Below, in pieces: positions 1-12,911 of a stretch of DNA of 64,000 nucleotides. Every line of letters starts with the position of its first letter. Position 1 is the first letter of the stretch. The position numbers were made by a program, and so were the translations under genes. The DNA comes from Sycobia sp. Sy_11 (lineage: Eukaryota > Arthropoda > Insecta > Hymenoptera > Epichrysomallidae), in NCBI GenBank assembly GCA_018907035.1, contig JACCIC010000030.1, positions 398,501 to 462,500 on the forward strand. The letters run 5' to 3'. Below the pieces are notes generated by a model. It worked only from the letters and a program-made list of their open reading frames with translations. It did no database searches and was not told where the DNA came from.

Positions 1-278
1 GCGATTACATAGTGTAAAGCATTGTTTAATTACATGCACGGATGCATGAAGTTGGTTTTATATCGCGTACAATTCGATGCGTCAATAATTGTCGCACTCT
101 AATGAAGGACGCAGATTTTTAAATAATAATAATAAGAATAATTTGGGAGACAAAATAATCGGTGATTTAAAAAGTACACTTTTTTCTGTTGAGATTCCTC
201 GTATATACAGAAGCTTGCATATATTACTACAGAAATGTAACGAAACGACACCAAAAAAAAAAGCTATCGTAGTCTCTG

Positions 279-320
279 CGTGTACACACACACGCACACG
301 CACACACACACGCGCGCGCA
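279..320. repeat. (CA)n-(CG)n array
   Basis: A CA-rich tract passing into CG repeats directly downstream of the proposed GC splice donor of the secreted-protein exon. Confidence 0.9.
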
Positions 321-325
321 CTTGC

Positions 326-413
326 CTGGCCGTTGCGCACCCGCGGCGTCGTTGACGAGCGTCAGCACCAGGAGCGCCATCGTCGTGAGCAGGCCCACTG
401 GCGGGAATTCCAT
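326..413 (-). CDS. First coding exon of an unidentified secreted protein (signal peptide)
   Basis: An ATG at 413-411 has A at -3 and G at +4, a good insect start context. It opens 29 codons (MEFPPVGLLTTMALLVLTLV, then NDAAGAQRP) that form a textbook signal peptide: short n-region, hydrophobic core rich in Leu/Val/Ala, and a likely cleavage near AGA|QR. The exon appears to end at 326 with CAG followed by GCAAGT, a strong GC-type donor consensus, leaving a phase-1 codon. The nearest GT (321-320) gives a much weaker donor. The intron starts at once with a GT/GC dinucleotide array. Later exons are beyond the left edge, so the mature protein and its family cannot be named. The exon lies on the same strand as mwh and downstream of its exon 3, so it is either nested in mwh intron 3 or belongs to a gene following an mwh exon I missed. 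That it codes a signal peptide is fairly likely; its identity is unknown. Confidence 0.5.
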
Positions 414-1884
414 CCTTCGGTCTATATTACAATAATTGCGATAATGCCTATTATGTAGCGGGGATTGCCCGAACGCGCCGGTGCGAAGCGCGCGCGCGCG
501 ACTGTTTCGGCTATGACCGCGGCGATTCCCTGTTATGCGCCGGCGACGAGCAACAGAAGGCGATTGTATGTAAGGCGCGCGCAGAGTCGCCGTCGTCGTC
601 GGTCGTCGTCGTTGTCGTCGTCATCCTCGGATGAGCCACGCGCACCCGCGCGTGTTTTTAATTTCCGCGGTGGGAAAGTACGCGGCGCGATTGCCTGAAT
701 TATACGTATGCGTGTATATACATTCCACGTCAATCGGTCCACCGAAATATCGCGTAAACGGTTATTAATTTTTTTTTTTTTTTCATTTATCGTCATTAAT
801 TACATCTTCGACACGTGTGATTTTATAGTAATTTGATACTTCTGTTGTTGATGTAGCAATAAATCTTCTAAATTGCTAAAATACCCAAACTTGTCAGGGG
901 GAAAATTCCGAATGACGGATGAAACTAGTAGAATGTGCGACTTGCTCGAGGGGTTAATCACTCGAAATAGTACATTCGCAACAGGTATATTATTTTTTCA
1001 AACGGTAAAATGTTTTGTACGGTCATAAGCTTACTTCACAATTAAATTAAGACTACATAATTTAATGGGCACGAATTATTATTGTTACAAGATTAATTAA
1101 CTTGTTTTTCATCGATAGCAATTGTAACTTTGCAATTGTTAATACGAAAGAAATTTTTCTAAACACTGAATATTAAATTAAATATTAAATAAATAGTGAA
1201 ATATGTATATACGTAAGCGACTAAAGCTAACCGCGTATTTAACAAAGAGCTTGGAACTCAGTCGTTAACGTTTGAAATGTTTGCTACGAGAAACATGGAC
1301 TTTGGATAAAAGTAGAAAAGCCAGAACTTTGTAGAGATCGTGGAAAATTGTAACGAATTGTCGGAAAGGGCACAATGTTTTAAGGACAAGAGGTGCGCAA
1401 GTACATTTAAATGGCAACACGCTAGAGTGCGGTACGAAAATCTAGGTATAAACAAGGTCTTTAGAAATGGAAGTTGCGATATGTGACGAGGAGCGAGGGG
1501 TGGAAGGAAAAAATTGCGATTGTAGAATTAACTCGAAGGGGACAAGAATTTAGTAGAGCGTCGGTAGAAAATCCAGATGGGTGATCTCATACAAGAATGA
1601 TCCGAATATAGTGAAGAATATGTAAAAACTACAGGGTAGAAAATAAAGAAGATGTTGTATAATGTAAAAAATAAACGGTATTAAGTATAAGTAGATATAT
1701 TTTAATTTCTGTAAATTACACGTGTAAATACTATAGGGAAAACAAAAATGCAAAAAGAATATTTTACTCTCTACGTGTGATATAATTTTACGCTATTCTC
1801 TCTAATAAGAATTCTAATAGCCAGGATAAAAATAACGCAGCTTCCAAGTTATTGTCAATAATTCTAATTACGATGACAGTTTCT

Positions 1885-2175
1885 GGGGGGGGGGGGGTAA
1901 TCCGGCAACTGAATAGGTTGACGGCCTAGAGTTGCCGCAACTAGGTCTACCGGTGGAGCCTTAACTCCAGGATATGCGGGATTGGAACCTACTAAACCAA
2001 TCCCGATTCGACGGCATAGATGCACCCCGGGAATCGTCCATAGTGGGCATCACTCCTGGGCTGCGTCGTCCGAGTTTGCACACCTTCTTCAAGTCGTCTT
2101 TTGTGGTTCAGAATAGTTCTGCAAGGGAAGGATACACTGGACCACGTCTCCGGACTAGTACTACGATAGTTTAAT
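1885..2175. other. Repeat-free GC-rich block of unknown nature
   Basis: The block begins with a 13-base G run and continues about 280 bp of unique, balanced-composition sequence that contrasts with AT-rich flanks. It contains a hairpin, AGTTGC C GCAACT, at about 1931-1943 within a longer imperfect palindrome. A 66-codon plus-strand frame covers part of it (1974-2174), with no recognisable motif. It may be a mobile-element fragment, a noncoding RNA or a regulatory element. Confidence 0.3.
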
Positions 2176-3891
2176 AATATCAACGATGAGTTCAATATCA
2201 CGGATTGAAAAATGTCGTATAATACAACAATTTCAACTAATATTGATTTTCGACGATAAGTACTTTATGAATTAACGTATTCCTGCCACAATTTTCATAT
2301 TAGAAGGTTTAGATGAGGATGGAAAAAGTATCATGTTAATTAAGAAATTTTATTCGTCAGTCAGTGCGTGTCAGTTTCATAGTTCCATCATTAAATGGTA
2401 CGCGTTAACTTGAATTTATTTCATATATCATCTCACCAGCATAATCTTTCTTGATTGATAATGATAGGCGGCTGATTTGAATTGATACGCCAAGCCTTCG
2501 TCTAAATACTCGTGGGCAGGCGTGCTTTTTTAATTGATAAAAACTTTTTTTGTTGTACAGACGGTCCAGAAATTATTTCCACCATAGGTGAAATATCTAC
2601 TTTTAGACTTTTTATTCTTTCTACGATTGAGAAAATACAGATTTTGCAAAAAGAAAAAATAGTTAGTCAAATTAGGCACTAGGCGATATAGCAGGTATTC
2701 TTCAAGTCACTGTAACCCCTTTTGAAGAAATTCTTTTTGAAAAAGAAAAAAACATCAATGTTAAAAGATCTCTTTGTAAATTCTTTTAAATTTCCAGTAT
2801 CATTCTCGGTAAGGTCAGAGTCAAACTATTGTCAGTCTTTTAAATGCTTATGTGACCCTCAGATTTTTATAGCCACAATATATATTGAGGCTTCGAGGCA
2901 TTCCTGACTTTGAACTCACCATACTGATATGTTCAGGTATTTGACAATTTCAATAATTTGTTTAATCAAACTGTTCGTGCGCTCGAATTTTGCCGAACGA
3001 ACGGCAAAATTGCACCACGAACCCGGTGCCGTTTTTATTTCACCATTGTAAAATTATAATAATATTATTCCAACGAATTTATACCGAGTATATACGCGTA
3101 CAGGGGGTTTTTCGATCGGTCACAATATAAGGCTGTATATTGCGCAGTCTCGCCGCGCCGCTGACGACCCGACTGGCGTCATTGTTCTCGCGCGAGTTCA
3201 AGGCTTCGCGCGGGAAGACGCGAGAGGGACACTTCGTTGAATTATTTTAGTCACAGCGCGCGTTTGTAATGGCGCCGATGTACTTTTTGCTCGGGAATTT
3301 TATTGGCGTCCGTCATCCGGGACGTCGCGGGCTTGATTGGTTGGTTGGGGGGGGGTGGCGAAGGTCGAGACGTATTTGTATATACGTATAAAAGTCAGGG
3401 ATTACTCTCCATCCTTGTGTCGCGCATTTGCCTTCGTTATTTAGCGGTTTTTAACTTTGAAGATCGGCGATCGAGGGACGGAGTTAAAATCCTAATATAT
3501 TTTGCATCCGAAATCGTTGATTTCTTTTCGAATAATTCTGACACATTTCCTCATTTTATATATGTATGCGTTTAATTTCATTTCAAAAAATATATACGCT
3601 ACGAGAGCGGGGGGGGGAATGAATATTTTGGGTACAATCTCTATAACAATACGTACATATATGTAGCTCCATAGGTTATAATAGAACTGTTGATATGCGA
3701 GTTCGTGTCAATTTGTTTGTCATACAAATAAAAGAATCGCTGATGATGGTTAAAACGTTATAATGCGCGATTTCTACGAAATTATTAAAATACAAAGGAT
3801 CAATAATAATTTTCTATATATACATTTACATTTTCTGATTACTCCTTGAGATTATTACTTCCTTTCTTCTTCTTCTTGTTAAGCAGTTACA

Positions 3892-3894
<3 letters not shown>

Positions 3895-3951
<57 letters not shown>
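3895..3951. repeat. (TA)n array, 57 bp
   Basis: Uninterrupted TA repeat, mwh intron 3. Confidence 0.97.
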
Positions 3952-3957
<6 letters not shown>

Positions 3958-5561
3958 CATACTCATTATCTAGGAGGAAAATTCTCACCTGAGGCTGCAC
4001 TTTTAGCTTCAATCAATTATCAAGTATAGCGTCAACAGTATATAATTTACCGATCACCGGATGGAAATAAAAGATCTGTCTCCCTTCGCGGTGTCGGCTC
4101 ATTCGCGCTTCTAATTTTACCGGTATATGAATCAGAACGGGGGAACTGGGATTAGGTGTCGGTTACAATTATTTAACGTTATTTTACAATAAAGTTATTT
4201 GTCGAGGAAATAAAAGTTTAAATTATAATTCGTGACGTAGATTTATGAAAATATATCGACATATTTTGCTCGAAAACCAGCCTGGAACTTAGATCCTGTT
4301 TTAATCACCGGGATGACGTCAGTGAACCATAAAAAATGGTCTGTTTCAATATTGTTATAATGACTATCATATTGAGAAAATATAAATTTCGTGACAAAAA
4401 TTACGTGCCAGAATTCACAAGTCGATATGACAACTTGTAATGGTATGTTTGATTGTATTTATATTGGAATAGATTATCTTTTTTGTGGTTGTGCCGACGT
4501 CAACACGTATCCTAAAAGACATGGTTAATTAGGCATCAGGCTTTACCATTTATAACAAAAAAACAAAACAAAACAAAATATAATCACAATATATAAATAT
4601 AATAATAAAGAATAACAGCTTTTGAGTGACATTTCTCAGTTATCGCCGGCAATCGTATAAATATCTGAAATTAACAAAATCTTCATAGTTTTCCATACAG
4701 ATTCTCGAACGGAAAGTATCCGCCACTACTTAGAATTGTCGTTACGTGAAAAAAAAAGAAAGAAAAAGAAAAATTAGCTTTCGTATACAAAGTATTAGCC
4801 GCGGCGAGAGCAACATTGAAATAAAAGCCCCGCAAGACTGTGTTGAATATTCGTTAATTTATATCGTCGTTCGTTCATTTGCCGTAATTACATTAATGGA
4901 AGAGCCCCCGGGCTTGAAAATATTTCTAATATACGCGCGTGGCAGTTATAAACACGGCGTGCCGCGGGTCGCGATACTCACCCTGTAATATATACAGATA
5001 AAAAGTCAATTTATCGCATATATATCTATATGCATGCACATACATATACAACGGTGCATATAAAATGCCGGAATGCGCGGCTGATTTACGCTTCGGCGTT
5101 CGTATGTCGCTATTATATAGCGTACGCGCGATAATATAACGAGAAATCTCAACGCAATATAGTATGTAATATATATATACACGTGTGTGTGTGTGTATAG
5201 AGGCGTCCATTAAATTTACCCCCTATCCCACCCGGCGTTCAATCCGCGCGCATTGGCAGGAGGCTGGGGGGGGGGGGACGATATCAAAGTTTCCTTCACC
5301 ATTATACAACCGTCACTATATTCGGCTTCGGCGAACGCGAATCGAATCGCGCGCTCTTCCAAGCTATATACAGTCGCCCTTGTGCCGCGTAATGCGTATT
5401 ATATGGGCGCGTTATACGATGGTGGTATATAATCGAGAATATAATATATACTTTGTTCATTAGCGCTGAATTGTTGAATTAGACACTTTTATGTTCAAAG
5501 TATGATTATTACGTAGACTTTTATGTCTATATATACATATATATAGAATGAGATAGAGATA

Positions 5562-5589
5562 TAGAGAGAGAGAGAGAGAGAGAGAAAGA

Positions 5590-5667
<78 letters not shown>

Positions 5668-5670
5668 AGA
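5562..5670. repeat. (GA)n array, about 105 bp
   Basis: A long purine-only GA tract with few interruptions (AAAG, GGG), in mwh intron 3. Confidence 0.95.
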
Positions 5671-6289
5671 GAATAAAACGAAGCGGATGCTTTTCTTTTA
5701 TTCTTCCTTTCTGTCTTTTCTTCGCGCTCGATGCCGTGGCAACTAAGGATTATAGTCGTTGCCGCGCCGATGTTCGAGAAATCGTGGTGTAAGCGATAAA
5801 TCGATTTACTCGATATATGTGATTGATGATTAATAGCGGTCTATTTAGAAATTTTAAGGGAGCAGTGCATTTCAGGCTTAATTTCGGTCGTTATACGAAT
5901 GGGCAAACAGGCAATGAAAGACGGTGCGATTTTGCCGATACCATATGTAGGTACACTGAAAAAAAATTTTTCTGATATCAAGTTGATATTTACTTGTTTT
6001 GCACCGAGTAAATCATTTTTTGAAATTAAAATAGTATTCATTAGATGTATGTCGACTTGATTTAAGAAGATATTCGCTCAATTCAAGAAAATAATTCATT
6101 TTATACAAAATAAGAAAATATTTACTACATAACAGACTTGTTTTTTCGGTGTATAATAATTCAATTTTGTTAAACAAAATATACGATAAATATGCGTGGA
6201 ATGAATTGAAAGGAAGTGATGAAATTTTCGAGAAATTATTCACGTGCACTGAAAGCAGTGTATAAAAAAAGGATTCAATTCAAGATGCT

Positions 6290-6293
<4 letters not shown>

Positions 6294-6349
<56 letters not shown>
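6294..6349. repeat. (TA)n array, 56 bp
   Basis: Uninterrupted TA repeat, mwh intron 3. Confidence 0.97.
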
Positions 6350-6352
<3 letters not shown>

Positions 6353-7560
6353 GATTGATTTAAAAAATCTTTTCTCAAAACATCATTGTGAGCTCGAGTA
6401 CAAATTCACAAAAAAATCACAATAAAATTAAACACCCTAGAAGTAAATACGTCAAACATTCTAATTGTTTCTAATTTTTTTTTATGCAGCAATTTATTAT
6501 CTGAATTCTGCGCACCGATATCACTATCTTTGGTCGTGCGGACTAGAGAATATCCATCATAAAAATCAATTTTTCAAATCAATAGCATCCTTCGTTAATT
6601 TACGCTTGCAAAAAAAAAAGATATTGCTATTGCCTATGTTCAAAAATAGACTACTGATGTATCATTTTGTAGATTGATGAATATCGCATTGAAATTAATT
6701 TCTATAATGAGAATGAAATTGCCATTAATTAACATTAGTCATATTGCGATAATCATCGACACTTCAATTATTACTATAATATCCATTCATTTTTAATAGA
6801 ATAATTAATCAATGGCGTAAACACTCGATTACGGATAGCAGGCATCTATCGGAAATAAAAAGAAAAACAATATCTTCCGTAAAATCAAATAATGATTTTT
6901 ATATATATATGGCTATATATATATATATGACTATATATATGACTATATATATATCTAAGATATGACATCTAGGCTTTATTTTACTATCAGCCTGCTTGAC
7001 AGATTAAGAATCGCAATTATTTCTGAATAATTAAATTTCCAACTGCTGATTTGACAAGCCTTAATTCTCGAAATTGCTTAATTAGGCCATCAACAATTTT
7101 ATTCAGTTATTGGTATACATTTAAGATGTCGAAAGTAAGACATACCTTGTTGATAGATTCTATCGCCTTCTGGTCCAGCTGTATAGAATATGTGCCTAAT
7201 ATTCTCCGATATTTTCATAATATTCACATGTGAATGAACATGCTAATTGAAAAGAAAGATTTGCCGTCGTTTTTTCACGCACCTATTTTCGTTTGGATTT
7301 TCGAGCCTAACGCACACTATTTACGCGTAGACGTTCTAAAGTAATAATAAATTTTCGATTTTTTAAATATACATTTTTAATTCATATATCATTGCTTAAA
7401 GATTCATCCTCGAGTGTGCTAATAAATATATATATATATATACAAATTTTTGCCTTGCATTAATTATATAGTATCGCGGAAAGTCTCAGATTGTTAGAAA
7501 GAACGGACCAGAAATCATATGTATATATCTATATGTGGATGTATAAAATGAGAGACTCAC

Positions 7561-7843
7561 CTGTAGCGCGAGCACGCGCGACCTGTTCAGGCTGCTCGTC
7601 AGGCAGACCGCGAGGGCGAGCAGGCCCGGCTGTGCCTGGGCGAGGCCCCTGGCCGTCTCCGGGCAGCGATCGACGCACGCCGCCAGGCACTCGACGCAGC
7701 CGAGCTCGTCGATGGCGGCCCTGCGGGCGCGCGGCCTGCGCGGCCCCGTCGGCGGCGTCGACTGCGACAGCTGGACCCCGCGCAGCGTCTCCAGCAGCAG
7801 GGAGATACCCTCGGCGGGCGCCGAGGCGAACTCCTGCACGAAG
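7561..7843 (-). CDS. mwh: multiple wing hairs (mwh), coding exon 3: GBD/FH3 region
   Basis: This GC-rich exon stands out sharply from AT-rich flanks. The acceptor is CGCAG at 7848-7844 and the donor is CTACAG|GTGAGT at 7561/7560. Its first base completes the Ser codon split after exon 2 (phase 2), and it then reads 94 codons to a phase-0 end, covering residues 149-242. It begins FVQEFASAPAEGISLLLETL and continues with RGVQLSQS, a short Pro/Arg-rich loop (about 177-189), AAIDELGCVECLAACVDRC and a helical stretch ending NRSRVLALQ. This is the formin-type GTPase-binding/FH3 armadillo-like fold, with the FV.EF...G...LL..LR signature. In Drosophila, Mwh has GBD and FH3 domains but no actin-polymerising FH2 domain. 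It acts downstream of Inturned/Fuzzy/Fritz to suppress ectopic actin prehairs. The next exon should start with residues like LLTKAC but was not found in 1-7560. Alternative: another FH3 protein such as a formin-like FMNL or FHOD, but the FPSFVQEF...LLLETLRG.QLSQS pattern fits Mwh best from memory. Confidence 0.85.
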
Positions 7844-7931
7844 CTGCGTGGACAGAGGCGAGAATTTGTGAATTGAGCTCGAAGGACGTATATTTTGGGT
7901 ATGACGGTCTGGTGCACGGTAAGTGATCATT

Positions 7932-7937
<6 letters not shown>

Positions 7938-7987
<50 letters not shown>
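7938..7987. repeat. (TA)n array, 50 bp
   Basis: TA repeat about 95 bp upstream of the mwh exon 3 acceptor, inside intron 2. Confidence 0.97.
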
Positions 7988-7993
<6 letters not shown>

Positions 7994-10900
7994 AATATAA
8001 ATCTGTATTAATAAAAAAGTAGTTCGATACAGTTGTTTCTTCCTGAATTATCCCTGAATCGTTATGAAAAAGGGCCTTTTGCCAAGCCAGCAATTCTATT
8101 AGACTTGTTCAAGCATACAAAACTTAGGCAGAGTTTTAATTGTAACAATAAACCAGATACACTCAAATCATTATAATTTTTCAGCTTCTTTAGCACCTAT
8201 ATGCTTACGCAAAGACGAATATATAAAACAAATTTTATGCAAATGTCTTAATGTAAGCTCAATAAGCCCGGTAAAGACTTCAATAGAGCTTTTGTTAAAA
8301 CTAATAGTAATAGATAATATGTAATTATTTATTTGTAAATAATTTGACGGAAGTAATTTCCTTTCACTGATAAAAAATTGCACCACATAATCCCAGACAT
8401 TAATGACGTAAGCATAATATATGCGCAATTAAAAAGATTAATTTTACAATATTGTCGTTGACGAACACAGAAAAATTGAATTACGTCAGGTCGAGGTGGA
8501 CTAAAAGTTTATAAACTACGTCAATGCTGAATTTAATGTTTGAAATAATTTCACTCAAAAAGCGTGAAAGGAATGATAAGTAGAACAATTTTACCTGAGA
8601 GTATCTGCAAAAATTTTTATATAAATAAAATAAAACATCTAATAAAAATTATCCAAATCTGTAGATTGGGAATAGAAGATCTCGGAAATCGACAGGGTGA
8701 AAATGACATAATTCCCAGCCTGACATATTAATTGATATCACGTCGAACAAACTCCATTTAACTATTAATACTCCCTAACCTTATATGACATGACAATCTA
8801 ACGTCTGTTTCCAACGTTGTAATGAATTCAGTGAATAAACCTTTGTTTATTTAATCAAATTGATAAATGTAATTTTTGTGTATTAACAAATCTTTGCTTT
8901 TCAATGGAAAATAATACTGATCAGGAAAAGTAAAGGTTTCTTCGTCCGACGACAACGGTTGAGAATACTTGAATTCTCAGTTCATAAAATCGTTTAGGGA
9001 CATAGACAATTGAAGTTGCGTGCGGTAAAACAGCAGTTAAAGATATCAGAACATAGTGTATTGACCTTTCACGTAGATACCGCATTTGCTCTGAGCCGTT
9101 CTAAATATACTTGCAATACCATACAATAGCGAATGAAATATGGTTCTATCAGTGTGTACCTAAAACCAAACTATCGTAAACTGGGAAATCCATAGCTAAT
9201 GAAATGAATCAAGCCACAAGTCCTTGAAAATTATGTTAACATTAAATCAAAATTACATTTCCAATTTCTTCTTCAACGCAGCGTATTCTCTAAATTGGAC
9301 TTCGATATAGTGACTACTTACTTGTAATGATTACTTGCGGATCTTAAAAGATGGATTCGAGAAAATGGGTTTCGATCAAATGAAAAAGGGTAACTGGACA
9401 AAAATGAAGTATATTTTAAAAGCAAAGACCAATCCTTCCATAAACAAGGTATATGAAAAAAAAACAATGGAGTGCTCGACCAAGAGATTTTTTAGCAAGA
9501 TCCCTGATTAATTTACCGATGTATTATAATGTAATAAAATTAAGAATTTCGATAGTTTGAATATCGTGGATAAACTCATCGAGACCAATTAAATCGAATC
9601 GGCTCCTGTGTCCACACCTTAATGTAACTCCTACATCGCTCTATTTTAACGGTAAGCTCGTTGGAAAGTCAAGGAAGACTGCAACACTGTTTAATCCGAA
9701 TAAGGAAAGACTAATGATTTAAAACTAGTGTGAGCTTTAAGATCGAGTAATGGTTAAGGAGAGCGCACTTACGTAATCGATAAAGTATCGCGGAGCATTT
9801 TCAACTAGTTAGAGTATAGCCTGAGTCTAGGATAACGTGGTGCTGTCTATATTTATTCCCGGCATTTTATCTGTGTTCGATTAAGTTATAACAGGTGATT
9901 ATTTAAACTAGATGTTTACAAAAGTTGCGGCAGGACATTTAATAAATCTTTTCGCTTCAAGCCATATAGGGATTGTATTTTACTCATATTGATTGTCCGT
10001 GTCATAGTAGATGTATCAAATCCGACTTTCTTTACTATAAATTAAATACACTTTCCAATACTTCTGCTAACATAAATGGCCTAATCATCCGCGTACATAA
10101 GATATATTAAGAGATAGTTAAATACTGAGGGAAGGTCGAGTTAAGATAAATTGAAAATACAAGAGGAACTGACGGGTTAATCAATACAGTTTGAGGCATT
10201 TCTGATCTTTGAAACAATGTACTGGTATCTTATCAGAGGGAATGCAAAAGGATAAACAGATAAGTTGAAAAAGAGAAATAAAGAAAGAAAAAAGAAAAAG
10301 CGCGGATATGTAAAGCTAATATAGTGGATTCATTATAACAGAATGATGGTGTGTATATATATAAGAATGGAATAGCTTACACGTATATACCCCAGATAGT
10401 TTTACAATAATTTATAGTTATTTGTGGAAAGTTATATCGATGGTTAAACCACATTCAAAATTTGTTATATTCAACTCTAACTCATCGTATTTCTCTCTAT
10501 CAATAATTTGAATCTTTGAATAATCGTACAGGATGTCTAATTTTAATCGTCCAGGATCGGCTACTTCCAAATTACGCACTTTAGAGAGCAATTTTTGTGA
10601 TAAAATGTAGTAGCGTATGCGGAGATGGCCAACTTATGATAATTTAGTCATTGCACCTTGAGGTCATGTCATTTGAAGGAAAAATTAATCTTATAAAATA
10701 TGAATTGTTGCTTTGCATCTTAGATATTCAAAAAAAAACGAAAAAACAATCCATGAACAAATAAGCTTTAGTATTAATTTTTCTTTAATGTAATTATTCT
10801 TTGCGCTCTTTAAGTCGCTTAAGTTGGAATTCTATATGTAAGCAATTATTTTGACCTCAAAATAATCATGAGATTTTACCTCAAAAGCAAGACGTAGATC

Positions 10901-11371
10901 ATCCTTAATTATCTCTTTTTTAAACCTTAAAACTATTGCCTAAAAGTTTTCAAAAAATTCCAGTGAGGCAATTATAGGTGTAAGCTCTAGTTTAATATTT
11001 ATACTCGAACAGGATGTTAATAAATAAATGAAAAAAAATTTTTTACGCAAAATTATCTCAAACTCGACTGTTTAATTTATCTTAAGAGATCGATATAAAT
11101 TAGTATTTATACGTCATAAAGTGCTTAATGACTTTTCATTTACCTTGATATTAAATGTTAATCAACGAATCCCAGTTATTCCGTGATTATATAAACTTGA
11201 AATTCATTTACTTTTTGAATTCAGCATATATAAATAAACAAGTCGACAGTTCTAGTTAAGAAATACGATCGGGAGATCCATAACACATTTTATGAATTAG
11301 TACCTCTGGTGCCTCGTAACTGTATTTAATCAATATTTATACATATTTGATTTTATTTACTTTTGATTTTG

Positions 11372-11374
<3 letters not shown>

Positions 11375-11419
<45 letters not shown>
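11375..11419. repeat. (TA)n array, 45 bp
   Basis: Uninterrupted TA repeat, mwh intron 2. Confidence 0.97.
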
Positions 11420-11424
<5 letters not shown>

Positions 11425-11756
11425 CATAACTTCTTTATAACTCTGTGTTAACAAGATAATTAAATGTGATAGATACTTAAAGTAGTGTTACATCGTTTTA
11501 CGTTCATTGTTATATAAAGTTAATAAAAAATAAAAAAAAAACCAGATCCGATAATTAATTCTAAAACGCGACAGCAATATAATATGATATTTCTTCTAAT
11601 GTAGGTGGCTGTATAATTATCCTCGTCAAGTGGATATTTTTATTTTCAATTGACTTTAATGGCACACATCAGTGCTACACATATACTTGCAACAAACTTT
11701 CTTTGCAGACGATCGATACAGTTTAATTTATGGGCAAGAAACACTAATCCGCTCGA

Positions 11757-11791
11757 ACACACGTACACACGCGCGCGCGCGCGCACACACA
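11757..11791. repeat. (CA)n-(CG)n-(CA)n array
   Basis: Compound alternating purine-pyrimidine tract in mwh intron 2. Confidence 0.9.
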
Positions 11792-12432
11792 CCTACCTAT
11801 ATACAGCGCGAAAAGAATTTATTCGCGGGGTTCTGATGTTTATTTTTTTTTCTTCTTTCTTTTTTATTTTCCATTCAACGGGAAGCGCTTCAATGAGTAG
11901 AAATCGGGACGTTCACCTTGTATAATAACAGATGTTGGCAGCGCTGACCGAAAAAAAGGAAGATTTACAGTATATATAATGCCTATCAGTAAGTAAGTAG
12001 TACAGTGGGCAGAAGAGCTGACGGTATAGAAAGTTAATGAAAAGGAACAAAAATATGGCATAAAGTGGCGGGAAATGATGATTTACTTATGAACATTATA
12101 TATATATATTTATATATGCATCTCTCGCCCCCCCCTCTTTATATATATATGTAGAAACTGTAAGAAAATTTCGTATGAATTGGACATCTTTTAATATTTC
12201 TTGAATATGTTTAACAGCGTATTTGTAATGTTGTTTATTTTTTGCAAGCCGAGGCCAGATTTTTGATCATTAACGATATGGCACGATCTCTTGATGTGAT
12301 TTACGCGACGAGTTTGTCTATATTGCGCGCAAAAATCGGTAGTGCGACAATAAAATCAATTCTTTCACCATCTATATATGTGTACAACGAAGTTTGCATA
12401 AACATATACGATAAAACACGATGTTCAGATGT

Positions 12433-12434
<2 letters not shown>

Positions 12435-12479
<45 letters not shown>
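12435..12479. repeat. (TA)n array, 45 bp
   Basis: Uninterrupted TA repeat, mwh intron 2. A second, interrupted array follows at 12640-12689 and a 28-bp one at 12877-12904. Confidence 0.97.
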
Positions 12480-12482
<3 letters not shown>

Positions 12483-12636
12483 CGTATAATTCTATATTTT
12501 AAATTAAATACCGCGAATATTTAGTCATGGGAATAATGATTTACAAATAGAGTGTTATTCACATATGAGTATTCTTAAACTCTTTAATAAATCGGTTAAA
12601 TTATTATGTTAGCCGAAGTCGAGACGGGGGATGCTA

Positions 12637-12685
<49 letters not shown>

Positions 12686-12876
12686 TATAACTTGTTTGAA
12701 GGATTATACTGTTCTAACGGTTCGTGTATAGAGATTATAAGTATAAGTAATAATAAAAAGTCCCAGCCCAAAGCTCCCAACGGGTCTCTATATTACATAT
12801 CTTGGATAAAAGCACGGTCCTAGATTAGAGTCACGGAATAACGATGACGTTGAACATATTATCATATTATATAGTA

Positions 12877-12911
<35 letters not shown>

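Larger units (their letters stand above)
414..7560 (-). other. mwh intron 3 (partial), 5' side of the secreted-protein gene
   Basis: The stretch is AT-rich with no convincing exon. From 450 to 700 there is a CpG-rich, CGT/CGC-repeat segment that could be promoter or 5' UTR of the secreted gene. A GC-rich unique block lies at about 1885-2175, and another CpG-rich block at about 3120-3350 contains a TATA-like ATATAAGG. (TA)n arrays are at 3895-3951 and 6294-6349, with interrupted TA/GACTATATAT repeats at about 6898-6956. A purine array lies at 5562-5670. G runs occur at 1885-1897 and 5266-5277. I searched the minus strand for the next mwh exon (expected to continue the FH3 helix after LALQ) and saw none. 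Confidence 0.6.

Noticed and set aside
450..700. CGT/CGC-rich segment as a coding exon
   Set aside because: The frames give poly-Arg, poly-Asp or poly-Ser with stops nearby and no splice logic. It fits a promoter or 5' UTR of the secreted gene better.
3980..4040. Strong minus-strand donor CCTCAG|GTGAGA near 3989
   Set aside because: The frames upstream contain close stops, no acceptor fits, and the peptide does not continue the mwh FH3 domain. It could at most be a 5' UTR exon of the secreted gene, without further support.
4950..5000. Minus-strand donor CAGG|GTGAGTATC near 4980
   Set aside because: The sequence in front of it is a Tyr/Ile-type AT-rich frame with no domain. Donor-like sites are expected by chance in 64 kb.
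7486..7560. Read-through of mwh exon 3 into intron 3 as a truncated protein end
   Set aside because: The frame stays open for about 24 more codons, but the GTGAGT donor is strong and the FH3 domain would be cut short. Splicing is the simpler reading.
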